Assembly: GCA_947589015.1 (NCBI GenBank)
Contig: CANPZF010000009.1
Location: 1-63,934 of the forward strand
Reading direction: 5' to 3'
Origin: an uncultured Clostridia bacterium
GTDB lineage: Bacteria > Bacillota > Clostridia > TANB77 > CAG-508
DNA: 63,934 nt
Part shown: positions 50,796-61,445 of the stretch, one piece after another
Position numbering within the stretch: the stretch's first letter is position 1
How the letters are laid out: every line of letters starts with the position of its first letter
Program-made: the position numbers and the translations under genes
Notes under the pieces: generated by a model
What the model was told of the DNA's origin: nothing
The model's database searches: none
Seen by the model: only the letters and a program-made list of their open reading frames with translations

Positions 50796-51053
50796 ATGTT
50801 ACTTAACAATGCAATTAAACTTAGACTTGATAATATAATGAAAGAAAAAAATATAGTTTCCAAATATGAATTATCTTGTAATTCAGGGCTAAATCCATCT
50901 TCATTGAATGATTTTTACAGAAACAAGATTGCTTATCCAAGAATAGATACTTTATATTTACTTTGTGAAAGTCTTGGCATTACTTTAGAATATTTTTTTA
51001 ATGATCCTTTATTTAATAGAGATAATATAGAAGTTGAAAAAGATTCCAAATAA
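50796..51053 (+). CDS. Xre-type HTH regulator (85 aa)
   Basis: Paralogue in layout of the HTH protein at 30033-30299: same MLLN-AI start, HTH in the centre (YELSCNSGLNPSSLNDFYRN) and FFNDPLF near the end. Strong AGGGG ribosome binding site. Two GCGGTT palindromes lie upstream. Last element-like gene before the chromosomal-looking region. Confidence 0.83.
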   Translation: MLLNNAIKLRLDNIMKEKNIVSKYELSCNSGLNPSSLNDFYRNKIAYPRIDTLYLLCESLGITLEYFFNDPLFNRDNIEVEKDSK

Positions 51054-51075
51054 ATTTTATCTGGAATCTCTTTTT
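51036..51075. terminator. bidirectional terminator
   Basis: AGATTCCA / TGGAATCT stem with A's before and T's after, between convergent genes ending at 51053 and 51082. Confidence 0.85.
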
Positions 51076-51081
51076 ATAATA

Positions 51082-51642
51082 TTAATGTTGTGATCTTCTT
51101 GGTCTTTTTTTCTTTTTTAAGCACTTAAATATAAAGAGAATTACACAAATTGCTACAATTATAAAAATTATATTTACTATAATATTAGAATTGCCTGGTT
51201 GTTTATATATTTTTTCATTTTGTTTTATAATTTCTTTTACATCTTCATTGTTTCTTATTTTTTCTACAATATCACTATATTCTTCTGCTTTTTCATAAGC
51301 ATCTTCTGCTTCTTTCATATTATTTTGCGTTTTTTCATCAAATCCTATAAAGTATGTTGAACCGATTATTGATATAGGTGATTTGTCATTTTTTATTTTT
51401 AGAGCATCTTTTATTTTAGTAAATAATTCTTCATTTTCATTGGTGTTAATATATTCTTTTCTAATATTTATATTTTCATCTAACCAATTTTTTTCTTGTT
51501 GATAAACTTCATTTTCTTCATTGTAAAAAACATAAATTTTTACATTACTATATTCAGAAGAATTAGTAACTATAGCATTAGATACAACACTAAAACTTAA
51601 TAATATTAAAATAATTATGCTAGTAAATAATATCTTTTTCAT
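51082..51642 (-). CDS. thioredoxin-fold-like membrane protein without active-site Cys (186 aa)
   Basis: Signal peptide, then an external domain with the thioredoxin pattern: KIYVFYNEENEVYQQEKNWL in the position of the CxxC helix (no Cys) and SPISIIGSTYFIGF in the position of the cis-Pro strand. C-terminal membrane segment (IIVNIIFIIVAICVILFIFKC) and basic tail. Structural rather than redox role likely. Ribosome binding site AAGGAGG. Confidence 0.75.
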   Translation of the reverse strand: MKKILFTSIIILILLSFSVVSNAIVTNSSEYSNVKIYVFYNEENEVYQQEKNWLDENINIRKEYINTNENEELFTKIKDALKIKNDKSPISIIGSTYFIGFDEKTQNNMKEAEDAYEKAEEYSDIVEKIRNNEDVKEIIKQNEKIYKQPGNSNIIVNIIFIIVAICVILFIFKCLKKKKRPRRSQH

Positions 51643-51670
51643 TTTGCCTCCTTTTTATTATGCTTTTAAT

Positions 51671-51699
51671 TAAGGTGTGATGTTTTTCATCACACCTTA
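51671..51699 (-). terminator. terminator after the adhesin gene
   Basis: TAAGGTGTGATG / CATCACACCTTA, 12-bp perfect stem with a five-base loop, seven bases after the stop at 51706. Confidence 0.9.
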
Positions 51700-51705
51700 A
51701 TAATT

Positions 51706-54700
51706 TTATTGTTGAGTATATGCATTTTCGTGGATATGTTTATCCCACCATGCTTTTCCTTTTTCATAGAAATCTTTAATATCTTCATTTGTTAATTTTT
51801 TTTCTTTTGTTGATAAAAATTCTGTAGGTTTTTCTATGTTAGTTTTATTTACATTTGTAAAAGCAACATTGAATGTATTTGATGAACTTTCTTGTTGTGT
51901 CTTTATGCTTTTTATATATTGATCATTTTCATCTAATTCTACATCTACTAATACTGTTTTACCCCATTCAGCAGTAGTATATTTTGAAGTTAAAAGATAA
52001 TTGTTCTTTACCCAGTCAGTATATTTATCTCCGTTTAATTTTACTGTATATTTATGTTCTTCTCCATCAACTAATTCTACTGTATCAATAGCATTTATAG
52101 AAGTTTTGCTATCTTTCATTACATCAGTTAACATTGTAACTTCATGAATAGCACGACCTACTTGTTGAGGATGAACATATACCCAGTCATTTAAATATAC
52201 TCCACTATCTTCTTCGCCGTCTTTAATCTTTCTAGCAACTACACTAAGTTTACTAGAATCTACACCAGCATATTTTGCTGATGAGAATGTATATTCTTCT
52301 ACATTATCTTTCTCTGCTTTTAAATAAGTTAAACCATCATTAGCATTATATTTATAAGTAAATTCTTCAGTATATCCATTTATTTTATTATTCTTTGTTA
52401 CAGTAAAGCTATTTGCTTCAAGTGTAGCTTTTGCTGCTTTATTGATTTTTTCTTCAAGAGTTTCTACACCACTATAATTGATTGTATATTCTTTTACTTT
52501 ATAAGCATTTGATTTTTCTCCATCAGCATCTAATTCAAGTTTATATACTTTTCCATTGTTACCTGTTATTTTTGAAGATTTAATTGCTTCTAATTGTAAA
52601 TTCATTGTATTTGCATTACTTACTGTAGCAATTCCATCTTTTGAGTTTGAGCCATAAGTGTAAGTTTTTGCATTTCCGTTTGGATCTGTAACTTTAACTG
52701 TTGATACTCTGTCTTCAAAATCGTTTGATGTTAATGTTACTGGTAAATAGAAGTTACCATCTTCACTTTGGCTTATTACTCCTGAATAAGTATCTCCATT
52801 AAGTTTTAAGCCTTTAACAACTGCTTGCTCTGGTACTTTAATACCTTGCATTTCCATTGAAGTAACTACTTTCACTCCTTTATCGCCATCTAACTGGTCC
52901 TTTTCTTCAGTACCATTAATGTACTTTAACTTAATGTTATTTATACTAGTCTTTCCTTTAGGATGAATATTTATTTTGCTAAAATCTTTATGACTTTCAT
53001 CATATTCAACTGCTATAACTACATCCTTTGAAGACTCAATAGATATATCAGCTTGTGGTCCTGAAGAAGCCTCTTTTAATATTTTGATTGCATAATCGCT
53101 ATCGTTAAAAGTATTGAAATCTATACTTATAGTTTCATCGTTTTCTTCACTTATTTTTGCACTTTCATCAAATTCTTTAATGGTTATTGCACTCTTCTTA
53201 TCAGTTGATGTAGTTAATTTTGCAAAAGTATTATAGTAAATATCTGTTACACCTGCTAAATTACCTTCAACATCTATAAATGTATTTTTTATGTTATTTG
53301 CATCAAAAGTATTCCATCTAATATCAACTATTGCTTTATTTCCTGAATACTTAATAGCACTATCAACTTCTTGATCTACACTTACATTCTTCAAACTTGA
53401 TTGCCATAGTGTGAATTTTTCTCCTTGTACATCAATTAAAGAAGTAACATTTTCTCCAGGATCAGCTTCAATATTTAATCTGTGGAAAAATACATCATTT
53501 GCACTAGATTCAATTTTGATATTTTTTACTTTGATTTTTACTCCTTTAGTAGGTCCAACAATCGAAAGTGGTCTATTTATAGTAATAGGACCTTTAGAAG
53601 TTAAATCTAAATCAGTAGTATTTATAATGTATATTTTTGAAACATCTGGATTTTGTATAGCTTCATATAATTTTTCTGCATCTTCAACTCTTTTAGTGTC
53701 TTCATCTACTTTTCCATTATAAGCAGCATAATACAACTTATCTGATGTTGCTTCAATCTCTTCAACTTTGGTTACACCCTCTGGAACAGTCTCAGTAGTA
53801 TACTCACCAAAATGCAAAGTATCATCTCTACTCTCTGCAAACCCAATCAATGTATATGTATATCCGTCATATGAATATGATTTGAATACTTTAAAGTCGT
53901 CTGTATTTGGCTTTGTAACTTTTTCTCCATAATAATTATATCTTTCAAATGTCGCTTTTGAACTAAATTCATGACTATGGAAAGTAGTTTTATATATTTT
54001 TCCATTTTCAGCTTTATTGTAATAATTATAATATTGATAACTTATATCTTCCTCTTTATAATCGCCAATGTGATTTTTGATTTCTGATTTTGATTTTTGT
54101 TCCTCATATGTTGTGATTTTTTCTATTTTTTCAAGTTTTGTTGCATTTTGTGATGTATTGTCTTTGAAATTAACTTTTGCAGTTCCTTTTTCTGCTTTAA
54201 CAGCAGGTTTAGTGTATTTTTCTCCGTCAAATGTTAATTCTGAAATGTTTAATGTTGCACCATTCTTAACCTCAACAGCTGTTTCTGCTTTATTTCCTTC
54301 AACAGTAAGCCCTGTTGTTGTTAAACTTCCACTTGTAACAACTATTGGTGTTTTAGCATCTAACTTAATAGCATCAATAGTTACCTTTGGAGATTTTACA
54401 TTAAATATTGTATCACCATTAGAAGCTGTTAATTTATGATGTTCAACTCCTCCATTTATTACAACTTCTCTACCAATGTCAATAGTATTTTCAGAAGTAT
54501 CAACAGTAAAATCGCTTAAAATATCAATATGTTTGATGTTGTTATTTGCTAGTGCTTGTTTTAACTGTGTTTCATTTGTAACTCCTGTTACATCAGTTAT
54601 AAAGTCAAATGTATATTCAGTTTTTGCACCATCTTTTAATTGAACTGAATCATCAAGTTTACCTATAGTTAATGTAAATTCTCTATCATCAACTGCCATT

Positions 54701-57700
54701 TTATTCAAAGTCATAGTTGATTCATCAGCCTCTTCTCCAGATAAAACATCTTGAAATAATGCTTTTGCTCCTGCTTGAATTTTTTCTTTTAAAGCACTAC
54801 CTGTTGGATCTAAACTAGCAGTTTGAATTTCGTTATTTGTTCCATCCTTAGTAAATACAACTTTCTTTCCTCCAAATGCAAGAGTAATATCTTGTATTTC
54901 TCCTCTTTGAAGTAAATATGCAATTGTTCCTGGAATTGAGGTTCTATTCATATCGCTTAATAAAGCGGTTGCACTTATTACTTTAAATGTAATAGTATCT
55001 TCTGTTTTAGAAACTTCAAATACTTCAGAAAAGTCTTCTGATATTGATGAGTCTGGATCTTCTAAGTCATCAATTACTGCAATCAAGAATGAATCTACAT
55101 CAATTGTCCAATGAGCTTTCAATGTAATATCTTGATCTTTTCCTGTAGTTGCATCTTTAAAATTAAATTCAGTTTCTGGATCTTCAGATGTATCATACCA
55201 ATAATCGAAATCATGGTAAGTATATCCTTCCAATACTGGAGCTATCGAATTATCAAATTTTTCATTTTGATATACTATTTTTTCTTCATTCTTTACTTCT
55301 CCAGTTTTTTCATCAAAATATTCAAATATTACCTTATTTTCAGTCAAGTAAGTAAATTTTGTTTTTATAGTTATTTCGTCTGACATTAAGAAATCATTTC
55401 CTGTTGATCCATCATAATCAACTTTATAATGAATCTTATCGTCACCATCGTTCATTTTAAATAAAACAACTATATAACCATTTGTATAATCTGTTTCAGA
55501 TGGTTTCTTTTCTACATACTTTCCTCCTTCTTTTATATAAATTGTCCAGCTATTATGATATTCTTCTGCCAAATCATCTTTAGGTATAGTAATTTTTACT
55601 GGTACATAGTATCCTTCGGCTTCATCAAAACCAGCAGCAGATTCCAATGTTTGTTGTTTTACAGTACCTTCTAAACCTACATGATAAGGATCTCCTTCAT
55701 CTTGACTTTCCATTGTATAACTAATTGAATCAAGTGAAAAATCATATCCCCAAGTGTCTTCTAATGTTGTCTTATCTTCAGATGAAATATTGCTTTGACT
55801 AACTATTTCATAATCACTACCTGAGTTTGAATCAGTTTGGAATTTCAATCCACTCCAGTCAATAGTTACACTATATTCTGCATATTCTTCCTCTCCATCA
55901 TCAAAGTCAACTTTTAATGTAAATTGCTTTGGTTTATTGTCTGAATTATCTTTGAATGGATTTATATATTTTAATACATATATTTCATTACTATCACCAA
56001 AATCTTCTTTAGAAATCTTATAAGTATCGTCATATCCCTCTCCAGTTGTTCCTTCTTCTTCAGTTAAAAATTTTACTGTTGTATTTGTGTTTGTTCCTTC
56101 AGTTCCTGCTTTTTTCAATTTAAAAGCTAAGTAATAATCATATGCTGATCCGAAAGGATTATTCGAACCACTCCATTCATCATCATTGAAAATTGTTATT
56201 AGTCCAGTTACTTTTACTTTATCCCCTTCAGTCACAAACTTTGTAGAATAATTTTCGTCTTCATCAAATCCCTTCCAATTATCATGTTCAAAATTTTCTA
56301 CTGTATCAAGATCTGAAATTTCAACAATTGAAGATTTTTCAAATGTAACTCCGCAATAGTCAATTACATAAATCATTGGTAAATATTCTTTTCCTTCTCC
56401 GTCCCAATCAATTCTATAATATAATTTCTTATCACAATTGCATGTTCCACTTCCCTCGCAACAAGATCCTTCACATTTAGGTTCACCTTTGCAGGTCTCA
56501 CATCCTGTAGTACCTGGTGCAAATCGGAATAAGATTGTTAAATTGTTTTCGTCATCAAAGTCTTCCGCTTTATATTCTTTCTTTACTTTAGCTGTTGTTT
56601 CAGGTGTTTCAACCTGTGCTATTTTGGCTTTAGACTTATCTACTCCATCTGGAGATGTGAATTTAAAATCGAAATAGTATCCATCTTTATTTGCATCACC
56701 AAATGGGTAAGCTGTTAATTGTTGTTCTACTAATTTTCCTTTTAAAATTCCGTCTTCAGATAATGTAAGGTTAGTTGGTTCTTTATAATTCCAGCTAGTC
56801 ATTGTTTTTTCATCTGCATCACTTGGTTCGTGTAACTTAATTTCTGTTTCAGAATCTTTTTGAAGTAATAGTTGACTACAATCTACTGTTAATGTATAAG
56901 GGTTATATACTGTCTCACTACCATCTAAATCTACTATAATATCGAATGTTTTTTTAGTATCCTCTGGATGTAAGTGTCCTAACAAATATAAATTATTCTG
57001 ATCGTCAAAACTTGCTGATGTAATAACTTTTTCTTCATCGCCTTCATAACCATATCTAATTGTTACTGTTGTATTATCTTTTTTAGCTTCGGTTGTATTT
57101 ACAACAAATCCAAAATAATAACCTGTTTCATGCTTATCCTTATATGGTGAACTATGGTCATCTTCCCATGAACTTAAATATGGAATTACACCTGTTACTG
57201 TTACTTTATTACCTTCTGTTGCAAATTTTGCTTCATAATCAGTTTCTGGTGACCAACCATATGATGATTTTAATTTTTCATCAACATTTTCATTATTAAT
57301 TGTAAATGTAGATGCTTTTCTTAATTCTAACCTACTAAAATCTATTCTTATTTTTGTTGGAACTCCATCAACTTCAACTATAATGTCACGATATTTTGTA
57401 CTTTCGCTTGATTCAACTTCCATTAAAACTGTTACTGATCTTGTATTTTCATCGAAACTTGCTTCGTTATATCCAGCATCTGCACTATCACCTTTTGGAA
57501 CTTTTACTTTAGCTCCAGTTAAATTTGCTCCTTCATCTAATTCTATTGTATATGCGAAATAGTATCCTTCTATATCATCTTTTCCAAATCCTTTAACTTT
57601 TTGTTGTGATATACCTCCAGTTACTGTATATAATCCATCAGAAGTTTTAGTTATTGTATATGTATCTTCAGTTTGATAATTTAATTTGGTACTTAACTCT

Positions 57701-58240
57701 GTTGCATCACTTTCAGGAATGTCTGTATCTATTGTAGCTTTTGCATTATATACAAATTCTATTGTGTATGTTTCAGATGTGTTTCCTTTATGTGTACGAG
57801 CTTTGTCATCATCTACTGTAATTGTTAATGTTAGATTCTTTCCTACTAAATCTCCTAATGTAACTTGATCAAAGCTACCTTTACCTGTTAATGTTGCCAA
57901 CTCTTCACCAAATTTACTCCATACAGTACCTTCAGCTCCAGGTCCTTTTGTTGCATCTTCTTGTGTAAATGTAGTTTCTCCCATTGTAATAGTTTTTACA
58001 TTTTCTTTCTTTAAAATATCAACAATGTTTCCTGTTATTCCAGTATTGCTAATTAAGCTATTTTTTTCATTTCTATCTAATACTGTGAATATTAATTTTG
58101 AAGATTCTGCATCAAATTTAGCACTATACCATTCATTTTTTGTCATTTTACTTTCTGCTTCTTTTAATAATTCATCAGTATTAACTTCTTCATACCATGT
58201 TGCTTTTAAGGTAATTGGTCCATTAACCTTATCGCTATCA
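51706..58240 (-). pseudogene. very large repeat adhesin lacking its 5' end (over 2,170 codons remain)
   Basis: The uninterrupted frame runs from about 58264 to 51706. No signal peptide is left: the first residues (YKWKFDSDKVNGPITLKATW) are the end of an InlB/Listeria-Bacteroides repeat, so the gene has lost its start. Several modules of about 190 residues follow (each with YYFDFKF/YYFGFVV and a GVTFEKSS/GLKFQTD boundary), one Cys cluster with seven Cys (near 56430-56510), another InlB-type repeat (YTYHDFDYWYDT), two right-handed beta-helix-like regions and a final domain. No LPxTG or membrane anchor at the C-terminus. It may be translated at low level from ATG 58146, which has no ribosome binding site, or serve as a silent cassette. 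Confidence 0.75.
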
Positions 58241-58529
58241 AATTTCCATTTATATCTATGTTGACTATTTTCCTAATATATCCTATCCAGTTTCCTAAGT
58301 CATATTTACTAACTGTCTGATTAGTAATCGTATATTCTTGATTTTTATATTGAAGTTTAGTTATATCATTTTCATTTAAGATAAACTTTTCTTTATCTTG
58401 ATAAAATTTCTCAATTCCCTGTTTTATCCATTCAATACCATCATTTTTAATTCCTTGTATTCCTAATATTATTATAACTATTAATATAATTGGTGCTATT
58501 ATGATTAATATAAAGTGCTTCTTTTTCAT
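58206..58529 (-). pseudogene. small membrane protein beside bceAB, 3' end replaced
   Basis: N-terminal membrane segment (HFILIIIAPIILIVIIILGI) then a short external domain with TITNQTVSKYDLGNWIGYIRKIV, a pattern known from small proteins encoded beside Bce-type exporters, which usually continue for some 40-50 residues more. After about IDINGN the sequence switches to the end of an adhesin repeat in another frame and stops at 58206. The gene is thus probably truncated. Confidence 0.65.
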
Positions 58530-58534
58530 TGTTT

Positions 58535-60601
58535 TTATTTCTCCTTTATGATATTCTTACTAGATAAATAAGTTATTAAGAAATATCCTCCATAAAATAC
58601 TACTATAAATATTGCTGTCATAATAATTGATGGTAATAGCTGTTCGTTTCCAAATGTTTCTATTATATAACTACAAAATGTTATTCCAAAGATTGAATGA
58701 ATAATTGCTATTAACAATGGGAACATAAAGAATATTGCAATTTGTCTAAATAATGATTTATTTATCATCTTTTCATCTGCCCCTAATTTTCGTAGCATAT
58801 TATATCTTTCTTTATTATCTGTACTTTCTGTTAGTTCTTTTAAAGCAAGGATTGCAACACTTGCTATTAAAAATACGATTCCTAGATATAGTCCTAAAAA
58901 TGTTACTAATGCTCCTATTCCTATACTTGCCTCACTTATATCAACTTTACTATTTATTGAAGGCAAGTTATATTCTAATGAAATTGGATTATTTACTAAA
59001 TTTTTAATTTGTTCTTGAATCTCTCTTTGTTCATCTAATGAATCTGTATAGTAATTTCCAATTATAGAGTTATAAACAATATAATTATCATCTACTATAT
59101 CATCTGGAACTATTATAATTCCTGAATTCATATGATTACATGCCATTTCTACAAAGCCATATTGACATTCATTATATTTTGGTTTTAATGTATGTCCAAA
59201 AACAGTTATTTCTTGATTATCTTTTAACGCTACATTTCTTATTTCAATCATTGAGTCATAATCTGCAACAATTATATATTCATCTTCATTTATTGTATAC
59301 TCTTCATTCCCATAAAATTTAGCAACTTTATTATAATCGCTTATTGTCATAATATCATCTGCTACATTATAAGGGATTAGTGAAGTATAAGTATTTTTTA
59401 TTGTTTCCCAATTATCTCCTAATGTATCTCCAAATGTTAATTCTTCTGTTTGATAAAGATTGTATTCTACACTTTCTTCTAAATAAGAATCTATGTTAAA
59501 ATCAAACTTTTCTAATATTTCTCTAATACTTAATTTAGAATTTTTTATTTGTTCTTCATTATACCCTTGATCTAGCCAATCTTCATTTAATACTCTTTTT
59601 TCTAATTGAATATCTGCTGGTGCTAGTTCATCTAAATTTGCAGTCATTGAATTTTTAAGTGATAAAGCACTTGATAACACACAAATCGTTACAAATAACA
59701 TTAAAGAAATTATTGTCATTGAAAATACTGTTGTGTTTATCTTACTACTTAATTGTCTAAATGTAAAAGTATTTAATCCTTTTACATACAAATTTTTCAT
59801 ACTTGTTACTATTTTTAAAATTAGCCCTGATAAAGACCAGAATATAAAAAATGTAGATACTGCTCCAATTACAATTGGCTTAAATATATCTTCTGGAGGC
59901 TTAATTGTTTCATTTATTCCACCTGTTACCATATAATAAGCATATCCTAGAGCTATGGCTGATATGATAAATACTATGGTACAAAGCATTGGATTTTTCA
60001 TTTTTACTTTTTCAGACTTTTTATTTGTTTGTATTAAATCAATTAATTTACATTTTCCAATATTTACTGTATTAAATAACATTACAATGACGTACATTAT
60101 TCCAAAATATATTATTGTTTTAATACATGCTTGACTTGAAAAAATAAATTCATATTTTGTCATATCTGCTTCAAACATATTTGCAACTAACATACTCATA
60201 AGTTGTGAAAGCAATACTCCAAGTCCTAACCCAACAGCTAATGATATAATACCAATTAAGATTGTTTCAAAGAATAGTATCATAGATATTTTTCTTTTAC
60301 TCATACCTAAAAGCATATATATACCAAATTCTTTATTTCTTCTTTTTATTAAAAATCTACTTGCATATATTATTAGAAATCCTAGAATAAATGCCACAAA
60401 TACACTTGCTCCTGATAACATATTCGTCATCAAATCTATAACTTCATGTGTGCTATTTGTTACATCTAATAGTACAGTTTGACTTTCTATACTGTTAAAT
60501 ACATAAAATATCGCAACACCTAATATTAAAGTAAAGAAATATATTGCATAATCTTTAAAACTCTTTTTTATATTTCTAAAAGACAATTTAATAGTTGTCA
60601 T
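58535..60601 (-). CDS. bceB: BceB-type ABC exporter permease (688 aa)
   Basis: Ten membrane segments in the BceB arrangement (1 + 3 + ... with a large external domain between segments 7 and 8, residues about 310-560) and FtsX-like motifs (NKEFGIYMLLGMSKRKI). Start ATG 60601 after GGAGG, overlapping bceA by 14 nt. With BceA it forms a detoxification and sensing complex for cell-wall antibiotics such as bacitracin. Confidence 0.92.
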   Translation of the reverse strand: MTTIKLSFRNIKKSFKDYAIYFFTLILGVAIFYVFNSIESQTVLLDVTNSTHEVIDLMTNMLSGASVFVAFILGFLIIYASRFLIKRRNKEFGIYMLLGMSKRKISMILFFETILIGIISLAVGLGLGVLLSQLMSMLVANMFEADMTKYEFIFSSQACIKTIIYFGIMYVIVMLFNTVNIGKCKLIDLIQTNKKSEKVKMKNPMLCTIVFIISAIALGYAYYMVTGGINETIKPPEDIFKPIVIGAVSTFFIFWSLSGLILKIVTSMKNLYVKGLNTFTFRQLSSKINTTVFSMTIISLMLFVTICVLSSALSLKNSMTANLDELAPADIQLEKRVLNEDWLDQGYNEEQIKNSKLSIREILEKFDFNIDSYLEESVEYNLYQTEELTFGDTLGDNWETIKNTYTSLIPYNVADDIMTISDYNKVAKFYGNEEYTINEDEYIIVADYDSMIEIRNVALKDNQEITVFGHTLKPKYNECQYGFVEMACNHMNSGIIIVPDDIVDDNYIVYNSIIGNYYTDSLDEQREIQEQIKNLVNNPISLEYNLPSINSKVDISEASIGIGALVTFLGLYLGIVFLIASVAILALKELTESTDNKERYNMLRKLGADEKMINKSLFRQIAIFFMFPLLIAIIHSIFGITFCSYIIETFGNEQLLPSIIMTAIFIVVFYGGYFLITYLSSKNIIKEK

Positions 60602-61355
60602 TTTCCTCACCTCCAAGCAAGGTTACAACATCTATAATCTTGTCAAAGAAATCCTTTCTTGAACTGTTACCTTTTATAATTTCATTAAATACTTTACCAT
60701 CTTTTATAAATATTACTCTACTTGCATAAGAAGCACAAAAACTATCATGTGTAACCATCAAAATTGTTGTGTTTAATTTTTCGTTTAAGTAATCAAAACT
60801 TTCTAGTAACATTCTTGATGACTTGCTGTCCAGCGCCCCTGTTGGCTCATCTGCTAAAACAATTTGTGGGTCTGTTATAATTGCTCTTGCTGATGCAACT
60901 CTTTGTTTTTGCCCTCCTGACATTTGATAAGGGTACTTTTGTAATACATCTTTTATTCCTAATTTAGTTGCTACATCATTTACCCTTTTTTCAATTTCTT
61001 TTGCACTCTTATTTTGAATAGAAAGTGCTAATGATATATTTTCATAAGCTGTTAATGTATCTAAAAGGTTAAAATCTTGAAATATAAATCCTAACTTTTC
61101 TCTTCTAAATTTGTTTAAGTTATTTCCCCTTAATTTTGTTATATCTTCTCCTCCAACGAAAATGTGTCCTGATGTTACTTTGTCAATAGTAGATATACAA
61201 TTTAAAAGTGTTGTTTTTCCACTTCCTGATGCTCCCATTATTGCAACAAATTCGCCTTTATCTACTTCAAAAGATAAATTATCTAATGCTTTTGTTAGAA
61301 TTGATTTGCTACCATAGTATTTTTCTACTTTATCAATTTTTAAGATATTTGACAT
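60588..61355 (-). CDS. bceA: BceA-type ABC exporter ATPase (255 aa)
   Basis: Walker A GASGSGKTT, Q-loop FIFQDFNLL, signature MSGGQKQR, Walker B IVLADEPTGALD, H-loop VTHD. Closest in style to BceA/LolD-like ATPases. AAAGGAGAG ribosome binding site before ATG 61355. Behind a BceR-type box. Confidence 0.95.
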   Translation of the reverse strand: MSNILKIDKVEKYYGSKSILTKALDNLSFEVDKGEFVAIMGASGSGKTTLLNCISTIDKVTSGHIFVGGEDITKLRGNNLNKFRREKLGFIFQDFNLLDTLTAYENISLALSIQNKSAKEIEKRVNDVATKLGIKDVLQKYPYQMSGGQKQRVASARAIITDPQIVLADEPTGALDSKSSRMLLESFDYLNEKLNTTILMVTHDSFCASYASRVIFIKDGKVFNEIIKGNSSRKDFFDKIIDVVTLLGGEENDNY

Positions 61356-61378
61356 CTCTCATCTCTCCTTTCATTTTC

Positions 61379-61445
61379 ATTATAGAGGATTTGTTTTTAT
61401 CTGTCCTTCTTCTAAAATTACTAAACATTACAAAATTGTAATGTT
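61379..61445 (-). promoter_or_regulatory. bceAB promoter with BceR-type box
   Basis: 22-bp palindrome AACATTACAA-tt-TTGTAATGTT (61424-61445) containing TTACA-N4-TGTAA, matching the BceR-type consensus TNACA-N4-TGTAA; then -35 AGGACA (61402-61407), 17-bp spacer, -10 TATAAT (61379-61384). Indicates autoinduction of the exporter by the adjacent two-component system. Confidence 0.85.
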
